Assembly: GCA_018398805.1 (NCBI GenBank)
Contig: JAGFBZ010000708.1
Coordinates: 1,302,001 to 1,366,000 of the forward strand
DNA length: 64,000 nucleotides
Direction of reading: 5' to 3'
From: Hirundichthys speculiger
Lineage: Eukaryota; Chordata; Actinopteri; Beloniformes; Exocoetidae
Within the stretch, counting starts at the first letter, position 1, and each line of letters begins with the position of its first letter. The position numbers and the translations under genes were made by a program. Positions 22,316 through 34,083 of the stretch are shown piece after piece. The notes below the pieces were generated by a model. That model searched no databases. It saw only the letters and a program-made list of their open reading frames with translations, and was not told the origin of the DNA.

Positions 22316-22920
22316 TTTCAGATCTCATAAACTCATCCCCTAACAACAGAACGTAGACAGGTTTTAAAGACAGCCATGTTTACCGACGGACGACTCACCA
22401 CACAAGCTCATAATAGACGACCGGGTCTCTGAGCACCAGCGCACCGAGTGTGATGCTGTAAAATATCCTGCCATGTTGACTGTAAACACGCACCCTCCTG
22501 ACTGACCAGGAGAGCGTGAGCTAGCTGCTTATTTCACGAAAAACAAATGGGGATATTTCTCTGACAGCTTTGGAAACCCTTCAGGCCACGACGAGTTTCC
22601 ACCCTCGATAAATGATTTCATTGTGAAAAACTGTAAGGACGTGTACTGTTCTACAAGACAAGTTCAGAGATATGTCTCAACCCCCTGGGTCCAACGTTGT
22701 GTTCTTTTCATGTCATACACAAAAAGTCATGTCATGTCATTATACTCATCTGATTAGCATGTATGGTTGTTTGTATCAATGCCATGGTTTGTCCATTTCT
22801 AAACAACGTACATTCTGTTTCTGTGTGCCATGAATACGGGATTATGTGTGTGCAACATTTAAAATGAATGACGATAAAATGTGGATCATGGTTTCAGTCC
22901 TTTCTAATATACATTATACA
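22316..22920. other. No recognisable feature
   Basis: No gene or bounded repeat seen. Confidence 0.3.
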
Positions 22921-22922
22921 GT

Positions 22923-23681
22923 GGGGTGAGTATTGGCAAGGACCTCGCAATACGATATATATCATGATACTTAGGTCACGATATGATATTATCGCAATAT
23001 TGTGATATCACGATATATTGCGATATTCTACACAGTTAATATCAAAATTAAAAGTAGAAATGAAAAATCAAGTTACTGTATATGTTCATCAGATGATATT
23101 GATCATTCAGAGGATAAATTGAGTCAAAACTATTTTCTTCAAAACAACCTATTTATTGTTTATTATTAGTGTTTTTTTTTGTTTTTTAATCGAAAAAAAA
23201 ATTATATTAGGAGCTGAAAAATTGATATTATATTGGGCGGCCGAAAATCGCGATATATTGCCAAAACGTTTTTTTTTACACCCTTGTTATAAAGTCAAAT
23301 TTATAAAACAATAGTAATATGAAAGCATATCAAAACTCCATACGAGCAGAATCGCCTGATCAAAGATAGCCGGGTGATTTGAGCCGTGAGCGTCTCCTCG
23401 TCTTGACTTGTGAAGTTACAGTCTTTTTATAGGAATACAGTGATCCCTTGCCAATCTGCGCTTTAAGTTTCATTGTTTTAGTTTTTTGCCGGTTTTTTTT
23501 AGAAATGTATAATATATACAGCATACAGCAGTTTGATTTTTCATCTCTACTTTTAATTTTGATATTAACTGGGTAGATTATCGCAATATATAGTGATATT
23601 GTGATATTGTGATAGTATCGTATCGTGACCCAAGCATCATGATACATATCGTATCGTGAGGTCCTTGCCAATACTCACCCC
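22923..23681. mobile_element. Palindromic MITE with cgatat-rich arms
   Basis: The outer 24 bp on each side (ggggtgagtattggcaagg and onward) are perfect inverted repeats. The arms continue as imperfect inverted repeats full of cgatat, atcgtatcgtg and gatattgtgatat words. A pogo-like fragment is inserted near 23434-23520. No target duplication was certain. Confidence 0.8.
23434..23520 (+). mobile_element. Pogo-like terminal fragment inside the MITE
   Basis: 'acagtgatcccttgccaatc' followed by 'cgctttaagtttc' and 'gttttagtt' matches the left end of the pogo-like copies at 52.3 and 58.6 kb. Confidence 0.65.
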
Positions 23682-23689
23682 ATCCAGCA

Positions 23690-25142
23690 GCCAGACACAG
23701 AACAGTGAGTTGTGATGTTGGCGTCAAACGCCTCTTCAGCACCGACCACTGACCACAACCACATATTCAGGCTGGACCACAGTCGGTGCTGGTGTGTTGG
23801 ACCAGTGTCATGCAGCAGACCTCCACCAGTGCACTGGATTTCCCTCCAGGCCTAACAGGAGCCATCCAGCCCATCCAACCCTCCAACCGCCACGAGCCCA
23901 GCCAAAGCAACAAGCCAACCACAACCCCCCGCCGGAACCAGAGGGGGCAACCCTCACACCGCCACAGCCTGCTCGAGAGCCAGCCACCCACCTGCAGCGA
24001 GCCAGACCATCGGGTGAGGCCATGGGGAGATGGAACAAAACCAGGGGGACCAAACCATCACCAGATCCTCCCGGAGCAGCTCCACACTGTGGTGCCTCGA
24101 GATCCTGACCAAAACCGAGAGTGTGTGTGAGGTAAAGTTAAGGCTGTTTTCTGACTCCCCAATTAGAAAACAGTAGTGCTACCAGTGGTGTACTACTGGT
24201 AGCACTACTGGTACCCCCAACTAAGTGAAGAAAGGGTAGCAGAGTGCATTAAAATTGGAGTGCAGGAGTGGTTAGGGGGTGGCAAGGAGGACAGCAACAC
24301 ATTCCTGAGTCGCAAACCACCCACCACATGGTTCCCCACCACAAAGAGCACCTCCAACCCTACCATGTAACCTAGGGTGTGACCCTCGTGTCTTGTGCCC
24401 TGATCTAGTGATGTGCATTACAAGGCGCATGGTATGAACACATGCTGGAGAGGGTGGGACAGGGCAGTGACCTGGTCCCTCAACCCCACAGCCTCCCATC
24501 CCGGGCAGGGAGGGACAGCCCATAAGAAGCCGGCAGCAGCTGCCAAGGGAATAGAAAGCTGCGCAGCATGGACCCAACCACGGATAGTCGGTGCAACTCC
24601 ACCCACACCACCATGGAGGATCACCCATTCAGTCCAACACTGCCCAGAACCAGCACTGGATAGAGTTGACCCATCTCTTTGGAGGTGGGGCTGCCTCCCG
24701 ATAGAGGCAGCCCCAAAGAGACGGGGCTGTCTCCAAAGAGATAGGGCCACCTCCAAGGGAGATGAGAGATGAGAGCATGGCGGACCCTCACCACCAGAAG
24801 GCCAATGCTGCACCGCCCCAGGGCCGCCCCCCAGGGCGGAGGTGCGCACCCCGCAGCCCCCATCGAAGGCGGTGACCCAGAAGGGGAACAGTGGAGGACC
24901 CAGGCCCATCTAATGCCTGCAACTGCCAGGCCAGTCAGCATGCACGGGAGCGCCCAGTAGCACCGCCTCCAAAGAATAGGCCCCCAAAGATCCACCTCCC
25001 CAGAATATAGAGGGAGACCCCCACCCTGACAGACCCCAGCTACTGAGAGGGCGGGCAGCTACAGAGCCCCCGACAGATCAGCGGGGACACCAGTAACTTA
25101 AAAGAAAGTGAGTAGACATAGAAGTAGCATGAACTGGAAAGG
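23690..25142. other. C-rich segment with overlapping frames, unrecognised
   Basis: About 1.4 kb is strongly C-rich on the + strand, with many overlapping open frames on both strands (for example 23786-24130, 24418-24909 antisense). The frames read as proline/arginine- or glycine/tryptophan-rich low-complexity peptides with no recognisable domain. The open frames probably reflect base composition. A LINE 5' part or a satellite-like segment is possible. A LINE 3' tail in antisense directly follows. Confidence 0.4.
24172..24209. repeat. Perfect 14-bp hairpin
   Basis: agtagtgctaccag at 24172-24185 pairs with 24196-24209 around a 10-base loop, within the C-rich segment. Confidence 0.85.
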
Positions 25143-25640
25143 AGGTTGAATTGAATTGAATTGAATTTTATTTCAAACAAACATGTACATAAAAAACATA
25201 AAAACAAAAACAGCAAAAAAAAAACATAGTAACATCTTCATATACACATAGGCTTGAAAAAGGAGTAGGAAGAAGTGCACACTTTTTCTTAGTTCCTACC
25301 CTTTTATAACACTATGAATTTACACCATCGCCATTACTATATCTACACAATATCCCTATAAATACAGTCCACATAAAACACTACGTAAACACGCCTATTA
25401 TAGAAAATACAATATATTATATAAATCTATATAAATATACCCTATATAAACTACATAAATATCCCTATAAATATATATATATGCTACATACATAAAAATA
25501 TACAACATATATTACATAACTACAACTATCCCTCCCAACATACAATATATACCACATAAATATTCACATAAATATCTAAACATATCTTAAGCAAGTATAA
25601 TATACCATTTTCCCCTATTCTCGGGTTTCCTCGTGGTAGC
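25143..25640 (-). mobile_element. LINE 3' end, antisense
   Basis: In reverse it ends 'gtttgtttgaaataaaattc' followed by aattc tail repeats. It also contains the word pair 'gaaaaaggagtaggaagaag' and 'ttagttcctaccctttt', which marks a common fish LINE 3' region. AT-rich tatata sequence follows. No protein part is seen. Confidence 0.55.
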
Positions 25641-26339
25641 TAACTTGTAGCTAACTTGTGGAGTAAATATACTGCACAGTTAGAAAATATTAGCAATAAT
25701 ACAAAGACTATCAATGTTATTTGGAACACAGATATGCATTTGTATGTGTACCAATGTGAATATTGATGTCAGTGTGGACAAAAATATCCTCTATCAACTT
25801 GACCTCTGTGTCCATATGGGTGAGAGGGTCTGAGCTTTCATGGGCGATGAGCGTTAAAACATTTCACCCTGTTTCTGCAGAGTCAAATGTCTCTGAAGGA
25901 TGCTGGCTCACTTTTTAGCCATCTCGTAAACGTTTGACTCGGATTGCTCCAAAGCATCTAGGCATGGTCCTTGACCCCGTCATGCCTGAGGGACCCCCTG
26001 TGTTCTGGGTTTGATTTAAAGCATCCAACTGATGCTGGGAGACCAGAGACGTTTCCTGATTATGCTCCATATCAACAGCATTGAACATGACTGGTGATGA
26101 ACACAAAAGCTGCTCCTAGTAGAGGGAGAAAGAACCCTCCTGACTGGTTGATGGTCTTTTTTTCTTTTTAAGATGTCCCACGTTCTTATCAGTCGCTACT
26201 CTGATCAGACTTTTCCTCCTTTTTAACCGTTTGTACTGGCTGTTAGCAGAATGTTTCCTCTCAGCGTTCGCAGCCATTTCAGGGTGCTGATGAAGTCAAC
26301 GACTCTACCTTGGGCCTTTTTTGAGCCCTTCTTTAACAA
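25641..26339. other. No recognisable feature
   Basis: No gene or bounded repeat seen. Confidence 0.3.
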
Positions 26340-26770
26340 AATCAAGTCTCAAAAAAGATTTAAACCAGATAATAGTCCGTGTTTACATTTGCTTGCTAAG
26401 GCAGCGTAATATGGCATTGCACTGACCTTTTTTCGACGACAAGGCCCTTTACACATGCACGCACATGCGCACACACAAACATCTTACTCACTCGCCAATT
26501 GTGGATAACTTACATGCATGAGGTCTCCAGAAAGATTTAAAACAGATGTTAGTCAGTGTTTACAGCGCCTGCCCAGACACTGGTGCTGACCTTTTCTCAA
26601 GGTCTCCTGGACACAGCATTAGAAAAACGAAAACGGTCGTAACTCATCGATCCGCATACATGCACATCAATCTCCAATCCTGACAGATTTAAAACACCTC
26701 ATATCTGTATTTATACCACTTCCCAGATCCTGTCAGAGCCCAGTGATGCTGACCTTTCTTGAGGACACCT
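26340..26770 (+). repeat. Degenerate three-fold tandem repeat, about 150 bp units
   Basis: The words agatttaaaac(c)agat, then gtgttta, then ctgacctttt recur three times (about 26356, 26532 and 26684). This suggests an old local triplication. Confidence 0.45.
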
Positions 26771-27102
26771 TTCAGCACTGATATTTTATTTCCAGCTGAA
26801 CAGCAGAGATCTCTGTCTTTGAAGTGAGCGCAGACAACAGGCCTTATGGTCCATCTCTTTCGTCCAGAGGACTAAAAGAATTTCAGATGTTGATCTATCC
26901 AGCAACAGGGCAAATTTCCACTTTGCCTCGATCCATTTAAAAAGAGTTTTGTCCCAGAGAAGATGGCAGCAGTTCAGAATAATATCAACATATGCTTCTT
27001 TTTTGCACAATGAAGGTTTAACGTGCATTTGTGGCCAACTGTGTTCTTGGACAGTGATTCTTGAGCCCATGCATTCATTTCCATTAAAGAACTAGAAGAG
27101 CA

Positions 27103-27484
27103 CTGGGAGAGCCCAGACCTCCGCCAAGTGTAACAATTCCCCCGTATAGTGATTTACAGATTGAGATAAAATCCGCCTTCTGGATCAGACCCGGATCAGC
27201 CTTTGAAATTAGAGATTCCCATTGTCAATCCCTGAGTCAAATTTCATGAGTTTTGGGCAATAATTAACGGAGATATTGAGAAACAAAATTTTCAGCCCCA
27301 TTGACCGCAATGTTATCGAAAATTTGAAAGTGATCCAGAATCCAGGATTTCTTCTGGATCACACCCAAAATGAAATCAGTTCTTCCTTTTCACATTTCTG
27401 ACAACTCCTGAAAATTTCCATCAAAATCCATCCATAACTTTTTGAGTTATCTTGTACACAGACAAACAGACAAACAGATCATGG
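27103..27484 (-). repeat. CCTCCGCCAAGG-family repeat, copy 2 (antisense)
   Basis: Starts 'agacctccgccaagtg' and ends 'acagacaaacagacaaacag', the reverse complement of copy 1 over most of its length. Confidence 0.75.
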
Positions 27485-28543
27485 GCAGGCAATACTGATT
27501 TTTCTGGCCATTGACCCAAGCGCACAGAGATTTCTCCAGATTCTTCGTATTTTTTCATGATATTATGTACTATTAATATATGATTACAAACACCTCTCTG
27601 TATCTAATGTCTTAAATGGTCTTTTACTTAACATCATTACTAGTTTTAAATTCAATGCCTGGAAAGTAGGGATGGATGTACATTATATGAGCAAGTTTAT
27701 GAAGCTGACAAGACCAAACACACAAAAAAAGGACTTTTTTTTTTTAACTGATATGAAACAAAAGTCAAAGCAGTTGCAGAAATCGATGCATTTCTGCGTG
27801 TTTGCTTCTTTGTATCTTCAAAAAGTCCCAGCTTTTTGTGATTGAGGATTCTACATAGACCAACATGTACAAACTCACACACTCATGAACAGATTGGGAC
27901 AATGTGGGGTTCGGTATTTTGCACTACGAGCAGAACTTCAACACATGGACAGGAGATTCCAAAGACTCTCTCCCTGAAATTACACTTGGCTGGTAACTGT
28001 CCTGTCTCATGAGCCACAGTGGCCCTGAGTCCGGGTCATTGTGATTATTACACGGACCTACAACCCTCTGGTGAACACGGTTGATGTTACTAATGGAAGG
28101 ATGAAAGGCTGGCAACAGTGAGCAACACTTACGAGAGACCAGTGTTGTGTCAGCTCAGCATTTTCATCTTTAAAATTTGACTTTATACTGGAAGAAATTT
28201 GCAAAATCACACATTATATCAAACAAATGTTTTTTTCTGTATTTATTTGAGACATAATATAACCTGATCTTCATTTTAGTCATACTAATAGACAAACACT
28301 GTGTACTTCTTCTGGAGTCCAAATTAAATATGAAGTCCAAATAATATGTGCCTTGAGGTTAGATCTTCTTCAGCTGGAAAAAAAAATGATAGTAAATGTG
28401 TTTGTTGTTAAGAAATATCTGCTTATATCCTCCTGAGACTCGGCCCATTCATTTATGTCCTCTGTAGTGGACATTTTGTTTACCTGTATCTCCCTTAACA
28501 TTTTGGACTTACCCAATCAAGCCCTATAGTATTCTGTAGAGCA
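27485..28543. other. No recognisable feature
   Basis: Short open frames only, none with a recognised domain. Confidence 0.3.
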
Positions 28544-28700
28544 GTGGTCCCCAACCCCCTGGCCACAGAGCGGTACCGGGCCGTGGATCAATTGGTACAG
28601 GGCCACGCAAGTTTAATTAGCTATTTAAGTTTTATTTATTATACGAGTCTGAACAAGCTTTTATTCTGAAAAATTGTTTATTTTGAAAAATGACCAGATT
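28544..28700 (+). mobile_element. hAT/Charlie-like terminal fragment
   Basis: 'cagtggtccccaacccc' followed by 'cggtaccgggccgtgg' and 'ggtacagggccacgc' is the characteristic end of a widespread vertebrate hAT family. The right end was not found. Confidence 0.6.
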
Positions 28701-28703
28701 CTC

Positions 28704-29826
28704 TCAGTTTTCGGTCACTTGAGCGCCAGAAGCTAACCGAGCTAGTAAAATTAGTAAGAAACAGACGGCTTTGCCAATCGTATCCACGATTTCATTCTTT
28801 CGGTTACTACCCACAGGTGGTGACCATAGACGAGGGTTGGAAAAAAGATCTACTGGTAAGCAGAGAGCCTTGTCTTTTGGCTCAGCTTTCTCCTCCCTAC
28901 AACAGTACAGAGTCCGCACCACAAGAGACGCTGCGCCCATCCTCCTGTCAATCTCCTGCTTCCATTCATCCATCACTTGTCAACAAAATCCAGAGATACT
29001 AAAACTCCTCTACTTGAGGAACAACCTTACTATCAACCTGGAGAAGGCATTCTACCCTTTTCCAACTGGGAACCATGGCCTCACACTTGGCTGCAAACTG
29101 CTCCAGAGAAGATCCAGTGAAGGTCCCCACCTGATCTTGCCAATCATCTGCAAAAAGTAGAAATCCTGACTGAAACCCCTCTGCTCCTTGGCTGCGCCTA
29201 GAAATTCTGTCCATAAATGTCATGAACAGAACTGGTGTCAAGATCAGGCCTGATGGAGTCCAACTCTCACTGAAAACAAATCTGACTTACAACCAGCAAT
29301 GCGGACCAAACTCCCACTCTGTTTGTACAGGGACTGGACAACCCGTAGCAACGTGCCCAGTACTCCATATCCTGGAGGACCCCCCCACAGGAGACCTCGA
29401 GGGACACTGGTCAAATGTCCTTTCCAAATGCTCAAAACACATGTGGACTGGTTGGGCAAATTCCCATGCTTCCTCCAGGGTCCCAGTGAGGGTGTAGAGC
29501 TGGTCCAGTGTTCCACAACCGGGGACCCACATTGTTCTTCCTGGATCTGGACAACAATCGATCAGACTCTCTTCACCAGCACCCCTGCAAAGACCTGACC
29601 AGGCAGGCTGAGGAGTGTGATCCCCCTAGAATGGGAACAGACCCTTCGGTCCCCCTTCTTAAAAAGGGGAACCACCACCCCGGTCTGTTAATCCAGAGGT
29701 TCTGCCCCCGATGTCCATGCAATGTTGCAGAGACGTGTCAACCAGGACAGTCCAACAACACTCAGAGCCTTGAGGAACTGAGGGTGGATCCCATCCACCC
29801 GCGGAGCTCTGCCACCATGCAGCTTC
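28704..29826 (-). pseudogene. Non-LTR retrotransposon reverse transcriptase, degraded
   Basis: Read in reverse, pieces of one reverse transcriptase follow each other from about 29826 down to 28704: GVVVPLFKKG, then EHWTSSTP with CVLSIWKGHLTSVPRG, then GVLGTLLRVVQSLYKQSGSLVRIAG, TPVLFMTFMDRISRR, the catalytic-type LLFADDW (29143-29154), then EAMVPSWKRVECLLQV, and finally DEWKQEIDRRMGAASLVVRTLY. These match, in order, the palm and thumb region of a common fish LINE. Clade assignment by eye is uncertain. The second residue block after FADD is altered and several frameshifts split the frame into at least four pieces. The upstream end is cut by a piggyBac element and resumes beyond it at 31167. 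Confidence 0.8.
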
Positions 29827-30223
29827 TTAACCCTTTAGGTGCCGGAGTTTTTTCAAGAGGCTATAACAAAAGGCTATTACTTGAAAGAAGTTTGAAATAA
29901 AGGTATACTGCCATTGAGAAAATTGTTCATTATGACTCAAAGTCTGTGATGGGAGTGAAATTATTCATATAATTTGCATATTATGATGTCATCACAAGGT
30001 GGCGGCCATATTGGAAAATGTTCAATTTTTATATCAAGGTTTCAAAAGGCTATAACTTTAAAGTGGTTTGAGATAAAGGCATATTATCTTTGGTATGAAC
30101 CAAAATTTAGAATGGAAGAAGATTTGTCATCTAATTTGATTATTGTGACATCACCTGTCCCAAACCTGCCCGGTAGTCCTCAATTTCAGATTTTTCCTGC
30201 AGCCACATACACAATGAAAGCTT

Positions 30224-30501
30224 TCATTTCAGGGACAATCTCATCATAAAGTCATGAAATCTGGAGTTTGGTTTCAATATTTCCCTTTCAAAGAACTGGT
30301 GTCCATATCTGTTTGTTTGATTGGTGATGAGGCTCCAGAATTCATCATTTGGAAAAGGGATGAAATCAATGGGCTCAGAATTTGTCAGATCGTCTCCACA
30401 GAAACCAACAGGCTCATCAAAATTTAGGCTCCACTTTCGATACTCTTCCTCTTCTCTCAAGAACTCCCAGCCACCATCATCATCATCACCACCATCATCA
30501 C

Positions 30502-30536
<35 letters not shown>

Positions 30537-30945
30537 CCATGATTTCCGGTGCGCCATTAGCTGTGTATTTTTTCCCGCTGCTTCTCCCGTGTTGCCAGGA
30601 CAACCGCAGTTGTGTTCTTTCCTGCTACATATTTCCATATTTGCAGCGTTATGAGCCCCCTTGACACCTCGACCTGCTTGGCGATCGCAGAATGCTTCCA
30701 CCCCAGCCACATTGAGGTGAAGCATCCGATATACAATGTGCTGAATGTGGACTATGGCGCGCAGACTCGCCGTCACTACTACCATCAGTTTCTGCTTCAC
30801 TGGACAACTGCATGTCTTCCTCCTTGCAATCGGAGTTAGCCAGAACCTGACAAAGTACTTCATGGATGGTAAACCAACGTCTTGACATCATAAGTAGATT
30901 AAAAAACACTCTTTTGCTCTGTTCTGCTCTCGCTACGCTCAGCAC
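30224..30945 (-). pseudogene. piggyBac transposase N-terminal remnant
   Basis: The reverse strand has two pieces in different frames. The first (about 30892-30700) reads MMSRRWFTIHEVLCQVLANS with acidic/serine-rich sequence after it, like the start of PGBD-type transposases. The second (about 30558-30224) has a run of aspartates from a (gat) repeat, then REEEEYRKWSLNF, then FIPFPNDEFWSLITNQTNRYG, which resembles the family's conserved block ending in ETNRYA. The catalytic DDD domain and the C-terminal cysteine-rich domain are absent. The break between the pieces is a frameshift. Confidence 0.65.
30472..30540. repeat. (ATC)n trinucleotide repeat
   Basis: Near-perfect atc/acc repeat within the piggyBac remnant. 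On the reverse strand it encodes an aspartate run in frame with the transposase fragment. Confidence 0.85.
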
Positions 30946-31166
30946 TCTACATGTCTCTGCGTCGGAGGGTGTTCTTCAAACTCATTTCACGCTATAACTT
31001 TGAATAGCGCTCCTCCAAAAATGGTTCTCAGATTACAGGCACACATGTCTTGCATCTCCTGGTGAAAAGTAGTAACAAGATTTGGCATTACATTTATAGA
31101 TACAGCCTGTTTTATTCAGCTATGCTGCTTGTCGCAATTTTGCGACTCTGGCGCTTAAAGGGTTAA

Positions 31167-31215
31167 CTACCTTGGTGACCTCAGCTCCAGGAATGGGAGG
31201 GTCCACCTCAAAGTT
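31167..31215 (-). pseudogene. Continuation of the LINE beyond the piggyBac insertion
   Basis: 'ctaccttggtgacctcagctccaggaatgg' continues the LINE sequence interrupted at 29827. This marks the exact insertion point. Confidence 0.6.
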
Positions 31216-31560
31216 CAAACCTCCTTGTGCTAAATCAGCATCTTCCGAATCAGTGGAGTTCACATCGTCGTTTTCAAAACCAGAAGTTTACAACTCACGC
31301 AATTGTCCAATGTGTCAAATGCAGTGCTGCCACCTAGCAGATACCATTTTGGCAGTACTCTGGTTTTTCCCTATTTCTTGCGACCTAGACATTCTTTCCT
31401 GTCTTGTCCTCACCATTGCAATAAATCAGTGTCTTCCAAATCAGTGAGTTGTGCTCAAAAACTAAAGTTTTCATGTCTTTAGATGTTGCCGTAATGACCG
31501 GTATTGACTGGTGCTGCCATTTAGAGGATAACATTTTCACAGTAGCCCCGCTTCTTTTGG
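31216..31560 (+). repeat. Two-fold degenerate tandem repeat, about 190 bp
   Basis: The words aaatcag.gtcttcc(g/a)aatcagtg, gttttcaaaacca..agttt and tgctgccac/tttag..gata recur at about 31222-31380 and 31422-31545. Confidence 0.5.
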
Positions 31561-31915
31561 AAGAATAACCAGTTATGTGCATGGTGCAGACAGGGTACAG
31601 CTTACCAGCATCCAATCAGCCTCCCAACGATAAAGTACGGTTGATGGCAAACCATGAAAGGGGATGCCTTGCTGTCCAAGGATTGGACCACTTCCCATCA
31701 CCGAGGAAAAGATTGATTCCCAAGTTTAAACGATCAGGATAATGTTCAGGTGACTTGATGCAGCAGGCCAGTGACCCTGACATTAAAGGGATGCTAAGCT
31801 TTTTCCTATTACTTATGATTAGTTAGTGCCTTACCTGTGCAGTGGTCAAAACATTCTCAGTTTGGAGAATCTGCAAAAAAAATCTAATGAGGAGCAACCA
31901 GCCTGTTGAATAAAG
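31561..31915. other. No recognisable feature
   Basis: No gene or bounded repeat seen. Confidence 0.3.
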
Positions 31916-32174
31916 GCCATAGAGGAGCCTATTTTCATCTATTTTCATGCTGGCGTTTATCTGTCTGTCTGTGTTCAAGATAACTCAAAAAGTTATGGAT
32001 GGATGTTGATGAAATTTTCAGGAGTTGTCAGAAATGTGAAAAAGAAGAACTGATTGCATTTTGGGCAATCAGATCTGATCCAGAAGGTGGATTTTATCGC
32101 AATCTGTAAATCGCTATATGGGGGAATTGTTGTGCTTGGCGGAGGTCTGCGCTCTCCGAATGCTTTTCAAGTTA
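31916..32174 (+). repeat. CCTCCGCCAAGG-family repeat, copy 3 (internally deleted)
   Basis: Has the left part ('caaaaagttatggatgg') and the right end ('cttggcggaggtctgcgctc' to 'gcttttcaagtt') with about 150 bp of the middle missing relative to copy 1. Confidence 0.7.
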
Positions 32175-32665
32175 ACTTTGTCACTGTTTTCTCAACTTAA
32201 GGGCATCCCTGTTGCTCTTGAATCTTTGCAGAAGTTACATCTGGCTATTGTACAAACCTGAATCAGCCGCTGATGGGCCCAACTGATTCACTGATTGGGA
32301 AAAGTGTGCACGCAGGATGAATTCTGTACAATCTATCAAAGTCCACAAAGGTACGACTGAAGATGCTTGCGTATGAATGATATGCTCCCTGTATTACCGA
32401 TTGTGTAATGGTGTAATTTTTTTTGAGTAGAGATTGCAGTGAGTGGGCCACACCTAAGAGACGCAGAAGAAACTGTGTTGATGGCCCAATTTTCTGACAC
32501 ATTGACACATTGACGAAAATTAACTTAAACAATTCATTAATATCATTTCACCGGCATGATGACCTATGAAAGAGGTGATGTGTGGATTTATGTGTCTACT
32601 GAACCTGTGTGTGGCATGGCTGCGGGGGTGGGGGGGCTCTGCGTTGATGATGATTTTAACGCTAC
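32175..32665. other. No recognisable feature
   Basis: No recognised gene. It precedes the small cysteine-containing frame at 32666. Confidence 0.3.
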
Positions 32666-33094
32666 ATGACAGTTTCCAGAACAAAATGCTGCCGCTGTCA
32701 GAAAAAAGCAGGCACAGATACTTTATTTATAGGTCCGAGAGATGAGAGAGAAGACGGGGTCAGGAGGTCAGCTGCCAGTACACCTCCGTTTGTTTTCAGC
32801 GCTGCTGTTCAGACAAAAACCACAGAAATGGAAGGAATGCTGTTTGAAGGTGCAGAGTACGTGGAGCCGGTTGATGCATGGTTCTGTCAGAAATGTCTTT
32901 CAGTGGTAATTAACTGCTTCAAAGGTCTGTGTTTGGATGTGAGAGGACAAGAAGGTTTTGTCAGATCACTCAATTACTACTACTACAAAAAAAACTGTTA
33001 TTTCCCTTTCAGCTTCTCTCTACGGTATATTAAAAATATGAAGAAAAACTTGCTGCCAAATGGTCTTTATTATAAGACAATAACAGGTCCTTAA
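32666..33094 (+). CDS. Hypothetical 142-residue frame with two CX2C pairs
   Basis: The frame starts MTVSRTKCCRCQKKAG and later has WFCQKCLSVV, so two CX2C pairs about 70 residues apart could bind one zinc ion. Between them lies a region rich in charged residues. After about residue 95 it becomes a lysine-, tyrosine- and phenylalanine-rich tail (NYYYYKKNCYF) that looks like translated AT-rich non-coding DNA. The true coding part, if any, may end at a splice site near 32906 (ttcagtggtaatt). I do not recognise the family. It could be an exon of a host gene or of a repeat, or chance. Confidence 0.25.
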   Translation: MTVSRTKCCRCQKKAGTDTLFIGPRDEREDGVRRSAASTPPFVFSAAVQTKTTEMEGMLFEGAEYVEPVDAWFCQKCLSVVINCFKGLCLDVRGQEGFVRSLNYYYYKKNCYFPFSFSLRYIKNMKKNLLPNGLYYKTITGP

Positions 33095-33159
33095 GGTGCA
33101 AATGTTTATTCCCCCCCATTTCAATATTTCAATCCCCAAAGACTCCAAAGACGACAGTG

Positions 33160-33346
33160 CAGTGTTGCCAACTTAGCAACTTTGTCACTATATCTAGTGA
33201 CTTTCCAGGCCCCCCTAGCGACTTAATTTGTAAAAAGCGACTAGCGACAAATCTAGCTACTTTTTCTGGTAATTATGAGACTCACGCGCACTCAAACCGC
33301 TAGGTTTGAAGCCATCACTTGGCTGCTGTCTGCCTCGCGAGCCACG

Positions 33347-33402
<56 letters not shown>

Positions 33403-34083
33403 GGGTTCAGTGCACAGCCAGCGCGCAGTCAGGGCGAGTTTCTGTGTGTGGACTGGGCGCGTGTCACCACATACACAGGCGAGGCGACGCGCATGTGCAC
33501 ACAAACACCTCGCCCCCCGCGCGAGACAACTCGAGCTTTTTCCCTCCTCTCCACGTCCCTCATTAATAACAACAATAATATGATTGTTCTTATTATTGTT
33601 ACTATTGTTGTTATTATAAATATGCATAGAAATAAAAGCAAGTTCTACAGCAACAAAAAAAGTTTGTTGACATGTAAATAGTTGGATTGGGAAGAGAAAT
33701 CATGTGGCATGCAGTACAAAAAAAACAAAAACTAGTTTGTGTATTTTTAACTAATCAAAATAGTAATCAACGTCAAATGTTTAGTTCATTTAACCGCGAT
33801 ATGTATTTGAGGTTACACTTTTATAAAGATATGGGCACAGAGCGCAGCAGGTCCTGTTGTCCCACCACAAAGATTTTGCTGGCCTAAATGTTTCCTCTGT
33901 TCCTCTGTTTTATTTTGTTCATTATTGTTAAATTTAGTGTTGATGTGTGTGTGACAGATGTGTGTATGGGGCGTTAATGAAAATACAGGACAAATCGCGT
34001 CCCGTATTGAACTAATACGGGACGCAACATTTTTTTCTCAAATAAAGGACAATTCCGTATTTTACGGGACGGGTGGCAACCCT
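33160..34083. mobile_element. hAT-like element, ends only approximately defined
   Basis: Left end 'cagtgttgccaacttagc' and right end 'gggacgggtggcaaccct' share the inverted word ggttgccac/gttgccaac. Both ends are typical of known fish MITEs, but the right 120 bp may belong to a different one. The interior has a (TC)n tract and no transposase. Confidence 0.45.
33349..33399. repeat. (TC)n microsatellite
   Basis: About 50 bp of uninterrupted tc dinucleotides. Frames reading LSLSLS or RERERE are its translation. Confidence 0.95.

Larger units (their letters stand above)
29831..31162 (-). mobile_element. piggyBac element, internally degraded, with TTAA duplication
   Basis: TTAA at 29827-29830 and 31163-31166 flank the ends ccctttaggtgccggagt and, inverted, ccctttaagcgccagagt (15 of 18 identical). 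It is inserted inside the antisense LINE, whose sequence continues across both junctions. It carries remains of a transposase N-terminus on the reverse strand but lacks the catalytic region, so it is non-autonomous. Confidence 0.85.

Noticed and set aside
30382..30654. Poly-histidine protein
   Set aside because: It is the + strand translation of the (atc) repeat. The meaningful frame is the antisense piggyBac fragment with aspartates.
33275..33681. LSLSLS/RERERE frames
   Set aside because: Translations of the (tc) microsatellite and its flanks.
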